Source: Deltaproteobacteria bacterium
GTDB taxonomy: Bacteria > Desulfobacterota > Dissulfuribacteria > Dissulfuribacterales > S140-46
DNA: 6,355 bases
Direction of reading: 5' to 3'
Assembly: GCA_015491585.1 (NCBI GenBank)
Contig: WFVQ01000198.1
Coordinates: forward strand, 1 to 6,355
Numbering within the stretch: the first letter of the stretch is position 1; every line of letters begins with the position of its first letter. The notes beneath the pieces are model-generated. The model saw only the letters and a program-made list of their open reading frames with translations. It did not search any database and was not told where the DNA came from. The position numbers and the translations under genes are program-made. Positions 1 through 5,846 of this stretch are shown piece after piece.

Positions 1-2
1 AC

Positions 3-935
3 GAATTGGTCTCCTACGGCGAGCGGGTCATGAGGAGCGTCATCACCGAGATTCCCGATGGAACCTACTGTTTCACCGACTATTTGGACGACAACGGCAT
101 AGGAAGGGAGCCTATCCCTATCTCTGTGGAGATCACGGTCAGTAGGGGGACCGTAAAGCTGGACTTCTCCTCCAGCGCCCCCCAGCAGCCCACCGGCATC
201 AATGCGGTGAAGAGCGTCACCCATTCTGCGGTCTATTACGTCTTCTCCTGCCTGCTGGGGGGCGGGTATCCCCTGAACGGCGGCATCATGAAGCCCATAA
301 GCGTAGTGACCAGGCCAGGCACCGTGGTGGATGCACGCTTTCCCGCTCCGGTTGCGGGGGGAAACGTCGAGACATCGCAGCGCATCGTGGATACGGTGAT
401 GGGGGCCCTGGCCGAGGCGATTCCGGAGCGCATCCCGGCGGCTAGCTGCGGCTCCATGAACAACATCGCAGTTGGCGGCGAAGGGCCGGACGGCGGCTAC
501 GCCTACTACGAGACCATAGGAGGCGGCATGGGGGGGAGGCCTGGCGGCCCGGGCCTCTCCGCGGTCCATACCCACATGACCAACACCCTCAACACCCCTA
601 TCGAGGCGCTGGAGCAGAGCTATCCCTTCATGGTCGAGGAGTATGCCATCAGGCGCGGTTCTGGAGGAAAGGGGCGTCACCGTGGCGGGGACGGCATGGT
701 GAGGCGTTACCGCTTCCTGGCACCGGCCCAGGTGAGCATCATGGCCGAACGGAGGAGGCTGGCCCCATACGGTGTGGCCGGGGGAGCGCCGGGCAAGAGG
801 GGATATGACATAGCCGTGCGTCAGGGGAGGAGGGAGAGGCTAAGGGGTAAGGCGACGTTTAGCGTAGGCCCGGGCGATCTGGTGGAGATAAGGACGCCTG
901 GCGGTGGCGGCTGGGGCGCCCCCTTGACAGAGTGA
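3..935 (+). CDS. Hydantoinase B/oxoprolinase family protein, C-terminal part (5' end outside window)
   Basis: This is the C-terminal 310 residues of a HyuB-type protein; the frame is open to the left edge, so the TTG at 6 need not be the true start. Family members are usually a little over 500 residues, so about 40% is missing. Visible family blocks, in fragment numbering, are DFSSSAPQQPTGIN near 54-67, PAPVAGGNVETSQR near 114-127, HTHMTNTLNTPIE at 189-201, GSGGKGRHRGGDG at 219-231, a GVAGGAPGKRG block near 257-267, and the typical glycine-rich end TPGGGGWGAP. HyuB proteins normally pair with an ATP-binding HyuA partner in ATP-dependent opening of cyclic amides (hydantoins, 5-oxoproline) or in acetophenone-carboxylase-like enzymes. 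The HyuA gene would be expected just upstream, outside the window. The substrate cannot be told from sequence. The protein is presumably cytoplasmic, as no membrane segment is seen. The family call is firm; the specific activity is open. Confidence 0.9.
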   Translation, partial: ELVSYGERVMRSVITEIPDGTYCFTDYLDDNGIGREPIPISVEITVSRGTVKLDFSSSAPQQPTGINAVKSVTHSAVYYVFSCLLGGGYPLNGGIMKPISVVTRPGTVVDARFPAPVAGGNVETSQRIVDTVMGALAEAIPERIPAASCGSMNNIAVGGEGPDGGYAYYETIGGGMGGRPGGPGLSAVHTHMTNTLNTPIEALEQSYPFMVEEYAIRRGSGGKGRHRGGDGMVRRYRFLAPAQVSIMAERRRLAPYGVAGGAPGKRGYDIAVRQGRRERLRGKATFSVGPGDLVEIRTPGGGGWGAPLTE

Positions 936-952
936 ACGATTTTGGGGATAAG
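924..952 (+). promoter_or_regulatory. Candidate sigma-70 promoter for the aminotransferase-serA unit
   Basis: A perfect -35 hexamer TTGACA (924-929) is followed after exactly 17 bases by GATAAG (947-952), which matches the -10 consensus at four of six positions. Transcription would start around 958-960, leaving a leader of roughly 28 bases before the ATG at 988. The -35 box lies inside the last codons of the upstream hydantoinase-B gene, whose stop is at 933-935, so the serine genes could be expressed independently of it. The boxes and spacing are seen directly; activity is inferred. Confidence 0.5.
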
Positions 953-970
953 TGGAAACCAATTTGCCGT

Positions 971-978
971 TAAGGAGA
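971..978 (+). promoter_or_regulatory. Ribosome binding site fixing the aminotransferase start at 988
   Basis: TAAGGAGA lies nine bases before the ATG at 988. The same frame is open upstream with a GTG at 952, but that start would place this Shine-Dalgarno sequence inside the coding region and add 12 residues (ending in charged RRKDL) before the conserved KKRFIMAPGP opening. The ATG at 988 is therefore preferred. Confidence 0.8.
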
Positions 979-987
979 AAAGATCTC

Positions 988-2124
988 ATGAAGAAGCGTT
1001 TCATCATGGCCCCCGGCCCGGTTTCCGTGGCACCGGAGGTCCTCCTCAAAATGGCCGAGCCCATGATGCACCACCGTTCCCCTCAGTTCTCGGCCATACT
1101 CACAGAGGTGCGCGAAAACCTCAAGTACCTGTACCAGACCGACAACGACGTGCTTATCTTCGCCTCTTCTGGCACCGGAGGAATGGAGGCCTCGGTCACC
1201 AATCTGTTGAGCCGGGGAGACAAGGCCGTGGTGGTGCGTGGCGGAAAGTTCGGGGAGCGATGGGCCGAAATCTGCGAGGCCTACGGTGTGGTGCCCATAA
1301 ACATAGACGTGGAGTGGGGAGAGGCCGTGGATCCGGCAGAGGTCCAACGGGTGCTGGACGCCAATCCCGACGCCAAGGCGGTGTTCGTCCAGGCCCACGA
1401 GACGTCCACGGGGGTGAAGCACCCGGTGCAGGAGCTTGGGGAGATGCTGAAAGGGCGCGACGCCATACTGGTGGTCGATGCCATAAGCGCCGTGGGTGTC
1501 TACGATCTGAAGACGGACGAATGGGGGCTCGACGTTGTGGTCACTGGCTCTCAGAAGTCCCTGTCCCTGCCCCCTGGTTTGGCGATGGTGTCGGTCAGCG
1601 AGAAGGCGTGGAGGATGGCGGAGAGTTCCAATCTGCCTAAGTACTACTTCAACTTCCTCAAGGAGAGGAAGGCCATCGCAAAGGAGACCACCGCCTATAC
1701 CCCTGCCGTGAGCCTGATAATAGGGCTGCGGGAGGTCCTGGCCGCCATAAGGGAGCAGGGCCTGGAGGCCCTATTCGCTCATCACAGGCGCCTTTCAGAT
1801 GCCACCAAGGCCGGGGTGGAGGCAATGGGCCTGCGCCTCTTCTCCAAGGCCCCTTCCGAGGCCATAACCGTCATCGAGGCGCCCGACGGTGTCAACGGCC
1901 AGGACGTGGTAAAGATCCTAAGGGAGGAGTATGGCATAACCATCGCAGGAGGCCAGGCGCAGCTAAAGGGGAGGATCTTCCGGATCTCCCACATGGGCCA
2001 CCTCTCTGACTGGGACATGATAGTGGCCCTGGCTGCGGTGGAGCGCGCCCTGGGCGCCCTGGGCCACGCGGTTGAGCCGGGCGCTGGCGTTGCGGCGGCA
2101 CAGAGGGTCTTCGCAGGAGCTTAA
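988..2124 (+). CDS. Class V PLP-dependent aminotransferase (alanine-glyoxylate/serine-pyruvate type; probable phosphoserine aminotransferase role)
   Basis: This is a 378-residue cytoplasmic fold-type I transaminase of class V, normal in length for the family. It opens with the family motif MAPGPVSV. The phosphate-binding loop SSGTGGMEA lies at 60-68. The aspartate that would contact the pyridine nitrogen is D164 in VVDAISAVG. The Schiff-base lysine is K190 in TGSQKSLSLPPG, and the substrate-carboxylate arginine is R332 in FRISHMGH. The C-terminal GVAAAQRV tail is common in the relatives once annotated as the 42-kDa subunit of a soluble hydrogenase. A 31-base gap separates it from serA, so the two are almost certainly co-transcribed. 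That pairing suggests it transaminates 3-phosphohydroxypyruvate with glutamate to give phosphoserine, doing the job of SerC. Alternatives are serine-pyruvate, serine-glyoxylate or alanine-glyoxylate exchange. The fold and family call is firm; the substrate is inferred from the neighbour. Confidence 0.9.
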   Translation: MKKRFIMAPGPVSVAPEVLLKMAEPMMHHRSPQFSAILTEVRENLKYLYQTDNDVLIFASSGTGGMEASVTNLLSRGDKAVVVRGGKFGERWAEICEAYGVVPINIDVEWGEAVDPAEVQRVLDANPDAKAVFVQAHETSTGVKHPVQELGEMLKGRDAILVVDAISAVGVYDLKTDEWGLDVVVTGSQKSLSLPPGLAMVSVSEKAWRMAESSNLPKYYFNFLKERKAIAKETTAYTPAVSLIIGLREVLAAIREQGLEALFAHHRRLSDATKAGVEAMGLRLFSKAPSEAITVIEAPDGVNGQDVVKILREEYGITIAGGQAQLKGRIFRISHMGHLSDWDMIVALAAVERALGALGHAVEPGAGVAAAQRVFAGA

Positions 2125-2140
2125 CGGATAAAAAATCTTG

Positions 2141-2146
2141 AGAGGG
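2141..2146 (+). promoter_or_regulatory. Ribosome binding site favouring the serA start at 2156
   Basis: AGAGGG sits nine bases before the ATG at 2156. In-frame alternatives are TTG at 2138 and ATG at 2147. Both lack a properly spaced purine-rich site and would add residues (MRGMDV) before the standard SerA opening MKVLITDPI. Confidence 0.65.
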
Positions 2147-2155
2147 ATGGATGTC

Positions 2156-3736
2156 ATGAAGGTATTGATCACGGATCCTATAGCTGAAGAGGGAAAAGAG
2201 ATACTGGCCGCGGCAGGGCTCGAGGTGGAGGAGAGGCTGGGCCTGTCTCCTGAGGAGCTGCTCGACGCCATCAAGGATGCCGACGGCCTCGTAATAAGGA
2301 GCAACACCAAGGTAACCAAGGACGTCGTAGATGCGGCCGAAAGGCTGAAGGTCGTGGGCCGGGCGGGAACAGGCCTCGACAATGTGGACATTCCTGCCTG
2401 CAACAAGAAGGGTATCGTCGTCATGAACACGCCTGGCGGCAATACCAACTCCGCGGCCGAGCACACAATGGCGATGATCCTGGCGCTGTCCCGCCACATC
2501 CCCCAGGCCACGGCCTCCCTAAAGGCGGGGAAGTGGGAAAAGAAGCGGTTTCTAGGGCAGGAGGTGGCAGGGAAGGTTCTGGGGATAGTGGGTATAGGAA
2601 GGATCGGTTCCATACTCTCCAGCATCGCCCAGGGCATGAAGATGAAGGTGATCGCCTTCGATCCCCACATCAGGCCGGAGATGGCGGAGAAACTTGGTGT
2701 GACGCTGATGGACCTGGACGAGATGCTGGCCCAGGCGGACTATGTATCGGTCCACACCCCGCTCACCCCTGAGACCAAAGGGCTTCTCAACGCCGAGTTC
2801 TTCGCCAAGATGAAGGATGGGGCGATGGTGATCAACTGCGCCAGGGGCGGGATAGTCAACGAGAAGGATCTTTACGACGCCCTCTCCTCCGGCAAGCTCG
2901 GAGGGGCCGCGCTGGACGTCTTCGAGGTGGAGCCCGTACCTGCCGACCACCCCCTGCTCTCTTTGGACAACTTTATATGCACTCCCCACTTAGGCGCCTC
3001 CACCAGGGAGGCCCAGGAGAACGTGGCCGTGGCCGTCGCCCGCCAGATCGCGGACTACTTGACCAAGGGCGAAGTGAGGAACGCAGTCAATGTCCCGTCG
3101 GTGAGCAGCGAGGTGTTGGCCAAGCTCGGACCTTTCCTGGAGCTGGGCAAGAAGATGGGTGCCTTCCTCGCTCAGGTCGCCGGTTCGCCCGTTGACGAGA
3201 TCCTTATATCCTACCAGGGCGATATCGCCGAGCTCGACACCAAACCCGTCACCGTATCGGTCCTTACGGGCCTGCTTACTCCCATCCTGAGGGAGGACGT
3301 CAACTTCGTGAACGCACCAATCCTGGCCGAAGAGCGCGGCATAAAGGTTACGGAGTCCAAGAGCTCCACCGCCGAAGACTTCACCAACCTGTTGACCGTG
3401 ACCGTCAAGACCAAGGGAGAGGACACCACCGTGGCCGGGACTATCTTTGGCAAGAAGGAGCCCAGGGTGGTGAAGATAAACGACTTCCGCCTGGAGGCGG
3501 CCCTCGAGGGCCACATGCTCCTCATCTACAACGAGGACAAGCCGGGAGTCATCGGCCGCATAGGCGTCACCCTGGGAGAGGCCGGGGTCAACATCGCCCG
3601 GATGCACGTCGGCCAGGACAGCGCCTTCAACAGGAACGTCATCCTCCTGAACACGACCACATCCGTGGACCAAGCCGTCTTGGACGCGCTCAGGAAGCAG
3701 GACGGCGTCTCCAACGCCATCGTCCTGGAGCTATGA
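2156..3736 (+). CDS. serA: D-3-phosphoglycerate dehydrogenase, long form with ACT domain
   Basis: SerA oxidises 3-phosphoglycerate to 3-phosphohydroxypyruvate with NAD, the first committed step of the phosphorylated serine pathway, in the cytoplasm. The 526 residues match the long bacterial form (about 525-530). In order: a split substrate-binding domain (about 1-98 and 285-315), a Rossmann domain (about 99-284) with GIGRIG at 146-151, an intervening allosteric-substrate-binding domain (about 320-445), and an ACT domain (about 453-526) with the DKPGVIGRIG loop at 461-470. Expected catalytic residues are present: R230 in NCARGG, E259 in DVFEVEP and H278 in TPHLGAS. The ACT domain implies feedback control by serine, as known for the family. 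It is the second gene of a unit with the class V aminotransferase and is followed by an intrinsic terminator. Nothing is broken or unusual in the protein, and the identification is very secure. Confidence 0.97.
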   Translation: MKVLITDPIAEEGKEILAAAGLEVEERLGLSPEELLDAIKDADGLVIRSNTKVTKDVVDAAERLKVVGRAGTGLDNVDIPACNKKGIVVMNTPGGNTNSAAEHTMAMILALSRHIPQATASLKAGKWEKKRFLGQEVAGKVLGIVGIGRIGSILSSIAQGMKMKVIAFDPHIRPEMAEKLGVTLMDLDEMLAQADYVSVHTPLTPETKGLLNAEFFAKMKDGAMVINCARGGIVNEKDLYDALSSGKLGGAALDVFEVEPVPADHPLLSLDNFICTPHLGASTREAQENVAVAVARQIADYLTKGEVRNAVNVPSVSSEVLAKLGPFLELGKKMGAFLAQVAGSPVDEILISYQGDIAELDTKPVTVSVLTGLLTPILREDVNFVNAPILAEERGIKVTESKSSTAEDFTNLLTVTVKTKGEDTTVAGTIFGKKEPRVVKINDFRLEAALEGHMLLIYNEDKPGVIGRIGVTLGEAGVNIARMHVGQDSAFNRNVILLNTTTSVDQAVLDALRKQDGVSNAIVLEL

Positions 3737-3745
3737 TCCATAGCT

Positions 3746-3767
3746 GCCCTTTCCCCTGGGAGAGGGC
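3746..3767 (+). terminator. Upstream hairpin in the serA trailer (no T-tract)
   Basis: GCCCTTTCCC (3746-3755) can pair with GGGAGAGGGC (3758-3767), giving about nine usable pairs, one of them G-U, around a four-base loop. No T-run follows, so on its own it would not be a classical intrinsic terminator. It may protect the serA 3' end or compete with the next hairpin, because GGAGAGGG (3759-3766) is also complementary to 3793-3800. Confidence 0.4.
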
Positions 3768-3772
3768 TGGGA

Positions 3773-3778
3773 TATGAT
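3773..3778 (+). promoter_or_regulatory. Possible -10 box for the 3828 gene
   Basis: TATGAT matches the -10 consensus at five of six positions. The hexamer 17 bases upstream is TTTCCC (3750-3755), a poor -35. A start near 3785 would fall within the left arm of the serA terminator, so transcripts from here would not form the full hairpin. This is the only -10-like candidate found between serA and the next gene, and it is weak. Confidence 0.25.
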
Positions 3779-3780
3779 TC

Positions 3781-3807
3781 AAGGAGAGGTATCCCTCTCC
3801 TTTTTTT
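3781..3807 (+). terminator. Intrinsic (rho-independent) terminator after serA
   Basis: AAGGAGAGG (3781-3789) pairs perfectly with CCTCTCCTT (3794-3802) around a TATC loop, and the right arm runs into seven consecutive Ts (3801-3807). It lies 44 bases after the serA stop codon and 20 bases before the start of the next plus-strand gene. Confidence 0.88.
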
Positions 3808-3812
3808 GTGCC

Positions 3813-3820
3813 AGGAAGGA
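3813..3820 (+). promoter_or_regulatory. Ribosome binding site of the 3828 gene
   Basis: AGGAAGGA ends seven bases before the ATG at 3828 and lies just beyond the terminator T-run. It supports a real gene on the plus strand here, despite a longer open frame on the opposite strand. Confidence 0.65.
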
Positions 3821-3827
3821 ATAGAGC

Positions 3828-4427
3828 ATGCGCAAGGTTCCGTTCAAGACAGCAGGGGCACTCATAGGCGCGGCAGCGGGCCTCCTCCTGCTCCATCCCT
3901 ACGTCATGGCCGTGCTCTCCCTTGCGCCTGGCATGCACCAAAACCATGTCACTCCGCCTGGATTGCGGTCGTTCCTCGCCCTGATATTCTCGCCCTCCAT
4001 GCTGCCCATGACCGCGGCGTTCGTGATATTCGCCTCTGTGATGGGGCTCCTGGCAGGTATGGTGGTGGAGAGGGAGAGACGCCTGGAGAAGTTCAGGCAG
4101 GAGCGGGAACGGCAGAAGGCGGTGATGGAGGCGGTGCACCGCCTCATCATGGTGCTCTCCCACCACATCATAAACTCCGCCCTGGCCATAGGCGCCGGGG
4201 CCAAGGCCCTCTCCAGGGCGGGGAGCAATGAGGAGAGAGGCCAGGCGCTCAAGGAGATCGAGGGGCGGATAGAGAGGATCGAGGCGGTAATGCGGACCAT
4301 GCAGGAGATGGAGTTCCAGGAGGTGCTCCACGGCCAGGAGAACGGCTACGAGGGCGTCATCAGGACCAGCAGGTGGATAGAAGAGCGGATGGGCGGTGGA
4401 AAGCTCACCGGCCCAGAAGGGAGTTGA
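3828..4427 (+). CDS. Two-helix membrane protein with coiled coil and histidine-kinase-like H-box, no ATPase domain
   Basis: I do not recognise this 199-residue protein as a named gene. Two hydrophobic stretches (about 8-33 and 55-80) flank a short, probably extracytoplasmic loop. A highly charged helix follows (ERERRLEKFRQERERQ, about 81-96), probably a coiled coil. Residues 104-125 (HRLIMVLSHHIINSALAIGAGA) resemble the phosphoacceptor H-box of histidine-kinase dimerisation domains, with H112 or H113 in the phosphoacceptor place. The second helix of the hairpin would be about 135-163. The usual sequel, an ATP-binding HATPase domain, is absent: the protein stops about 35 residues later. It could be a membrane-bound phosphotransfer or dimerisation module, or a helical scaffold with coincidental likeness. 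A good ribosome site at 3813-3820 fixes the start. It sits alone after the serA terminator, and its last 23 bases overlap the end of mqnB on the other strand. Confidence 0.75.
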   Translation: MRKVPFKTAGALIGAAAGLLLLHPYVMAVLSLAPGMHQNHVTPPGLRSFLALIFSPSMLPMTAAFVIFASVMGLLAGMVVERERRLEKFRQERERQKAVMEAVHRLIMVLSHHIINSALAIGAGAKALSRAGSNEERGQALKEIEGRIERIEAVMRTMQEMEFQEVLHGQENGYEGVIRTSRWIEERMGGGKLTGPEGS

Positions 4428-5039
4428 GGACCCTGCCAAGCCTCTCTGCCGCTGGCTCCAGCCTCCATGTGGATATGTCCCCTTCCCCGGCCCAGTTGCT
4501 GATTCCCCTGATCTCCAGGAATGCGGCTCCTACCCGCCTGGCGGCGGCGCAGGCGGCGGCGCCCTCCATATTCTCCACCCATGCCCCGCTTGCCTGTGCC
4601 AGCATGAGGGCCCGATCGGCATTGCCGCTGGCGCAAGAGACCGTTGCCATCGGGGCGCCAGGTGCCTCTATCTTCAAGCGCAGCACCTCCTCTGCCCTTG
4701 CGATGTCCTCCATGAGCTCGAAGCTGAGGCCCACCTCCTTCTTTCCTATCACTATGGGCTCCATCCGGTCTCCGCAGCACCTGCCGAGATCGGCCTGCAC
4801 CTCGGAGACCGCCACGCACACGTCGCCTGGAGAGAGGCCGCCGCCATTGCCCCTGTAGGCACCGGCTATACCAGGATCAGGAGGGATGCACCGGTCCTGG
4901 AAAGGATCTCCATGCTCGAAACCGCCGCGCTAACCGGCCCCACTCCGATCACCTCTGTGCCGATTTCTTCCCTAAGCGGCCCCAGCCCCTTCATCACCAT
5001 TTCCAGCTCCATCCGCGATGGAAACGCCAGGACCACCAC
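4405..5039 (-). pseudogene. mqnB: Futalosine hydrolase, interrupted by a one-base frameshift (or a sequencing error)
   Basis: MqnB cleaves futalosine to hypoxanthine and dehypoxanthinylfutalosine in the alternative menaquinone pathway. It belongs to the MTA/SAH-nucleosidase fold. The gene reads in two frames. From GTG at 5039 come 56 good codons (VVVLAFPSRMELE... then EVIGVGPVSAAV, ending LLIL at 4872). That frame then hits TAG at 4868-4866. The continuation GIAGAYRGNGGGLSPGD starts at 4872 in the next frame and runs to TGA at 4407-4405. Restoring one base (probably a third G at 4872-4871) gives 211 residues, normal for MqnB. The catalytic-region motif ENMEGAA falls at about 156-162 and EIRGISN at about 176-182; the Asn ending the latter favours MqnB over MTA/SAH nucleosidase, which has Asp. 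A GTG at 4821 could start only a truncated 138-residue fragment. GGAGGT at 5050-5045 overlaps the permease stop codon. The family is clear; whether the gene is truly broken is unresolved. Confidence 0.8.
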
Positions 5040-5042
5040 GCC

Positions 5043-5846
5043 CTACCTCCCAGACAGCAGGGCGGCCACCAGGAAGAGGCCGTTCAGGAGCACTATGGTG
5101 GCAGACGGCGGTGTGTCCGCCCAGTAGCTGACCGCGATCCCGCCTGCCACGGAGACCACGGAAACCGCCACAGCCAGGGCCATCGCCCGCCGGAATGAGG
5201 AGGCAAGGGCCAAGGCCGTGGCCGCAGGCATTATTATGAGGGCCGAGACCATGAGCAGCCCCACGACCTTCATCCCTATCACCACCGCCACCGCCGTGAG
5301 CAGGCTCAAGACCATGTCCAGGGCAGAAGCATTTACCCCTGAGGTGAAGGCGCTCTCCCGGTCGAAGGTGGCGAAGATCAGCTCGTGGTAGAAGGCCATT
5401 ATCACACCTATGGTGAACAGGGCCAGGCAGCCGGCGAACCAGAGGTCGCCCTGCCCCATGCTCAATATATCTCCGAACAGGTAGCCGAGCACCGAGGCAT
5501 TGAAGCTGTTGGCCTTGGACACTGCGAGCAGTCCAGCGGCCATCCCCAGGCTGCTCACGATTCCTATGCCCGTGTCCCCTCCGAACCGTTCCGCCCCCTT
5601 CAGGCGCTCCATTGTCCATGCCGTCAGCAGGGCCACGGCGAGGGCCACCGGAAGGGGAGAGGTGTCCAACAGTATGGCCAGGGCGACGCCTCCGAATATG
5701 ACGTGGGCAAGGCCGTGCCCCACCATGGACTCCCGTCTGAGCACCAGGAAGACCCCCAGCAGCCCGCAACTGACTCCAATGAGCACACCACCCACCAGCG
5801 CACGCTGCAGAAAGCCGTAGTGAAAAAAGGGCATGATCTCAACCAT
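5043..5846 (-). CDS. Metal (zinc/manganese/iron) ABC transporter permease, ZnuB/TroC family
   Basis: This 267-residue integral membrane subunit is of the ABC-3 family and would form the channel for Zn, Mn or Fe import with an ATPase and a metal-binding lipoprotein. About eight hydrophobic segments cover most of its length. Family landmarks are MVGHGLAHVIFGGVALA at 41-57 (with H44 and H48, matching the conserved gDalsHavlpGvala region), GYLFGDIL at 121-128, a FDRESAFTSGV segment at 161-171, VVGLLMVSALIIMPAATA at 194-211, and the late PPSATIVLLNG at 246-256. The ATG at 5846 overlaps the end of the upstream Cys-rich gene by eight bases, with GGAGG about six bases before it, implying translational coupling. 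An ATG at 5834 is possible but poorly spaced. No ATPase or solute-binding gene is in the window; they may lie beyond the right edge. The metal cannot be assigned from the permease alone. Confidence 0.92.
   Translation of the reverse strand: MVEIMPFFHYGFLQRALVGGVLIGVSCGLLGVFLVLRRESMVGHGLAHVIFGGVALAILLDTSPLPVALAVALLTAWTMERLKGAERFGGDTGIGIVSSLGMAAGLLAVSKANSFNASVLGYLFGDILSMGQGDLWFAGCLALFTIGVIMAFYHELIFATFDRESAFTSGVNASALDMVLSLLTAVAVVIGMKVVGLLMVSALIIMPAATALALASSFRRAMALAVAVSVVSVAGGIAVSYWADTPPSATIVLLNGLFLVAALLSGR
5045..5050 (-). promoter_or_regulatory. Ribosome binding site of mqnB, overlapping the permease stop codon
   Basis: On the minus strand GGAGGT covers 5050-5045, inside the last codons and stop of the permease gene. 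It is five bases before GTG 5039 and eight before GTG 5036. It shows that mqnB initiates here, well upstream of the GTG at 4821, and so supports the reading that the N-terminal frame belongs to the gene. Confidence 0.75.

Noticed and set aside
952..987. An upstream GTG start for the aminotransferase
   Set aside because: It would bury the strong ribosome site at 971-978 in coding sequence and add an unconserved charged leader before the family's usual N-terminus.
2990..3673. Long minus-strand open frames inside serA and the aminotransferase
   Set aside because: They lie opposite two securely identified genes and their translations show no family features. High-GC coding DNA often gives such frames.
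3690..4439. A 249-codon open frame on the minus strand, longer than the plus-strand gene opposite it
   Set aside because: Its product is a low-complexity His/Leu/Arg/Gly mix with no family motif. It would overlap the serA end and the terminator, and the plus-strand frame has a good ribosome site, membrane helices and a coiled coil.
4866..4880. Programmed -1 frameshifting in mqnB
   Set aside because: The bases before the junction do not form an X-XXY-YYZ slippery heptamer, and no programmed frameshift is known to me in this family. A lost base or sequencing error is simpler.
4396..5127. A 243-codon open frame on the plus strand across the mqnB region
   Set aside because: The minus strand has clear MqnB motifs in this stretch. 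The plus-strand translation is Pro/His/Arg-rich shadow coding with no recognisable domain.
4972..5769. A 265-codon minus-strand frame overlapping the permease
   Set aside because: It is a Gly/Arg/Pro-rich shadow of the permease gene in another frame. The permease frame carries the membrane segments and family motifs.
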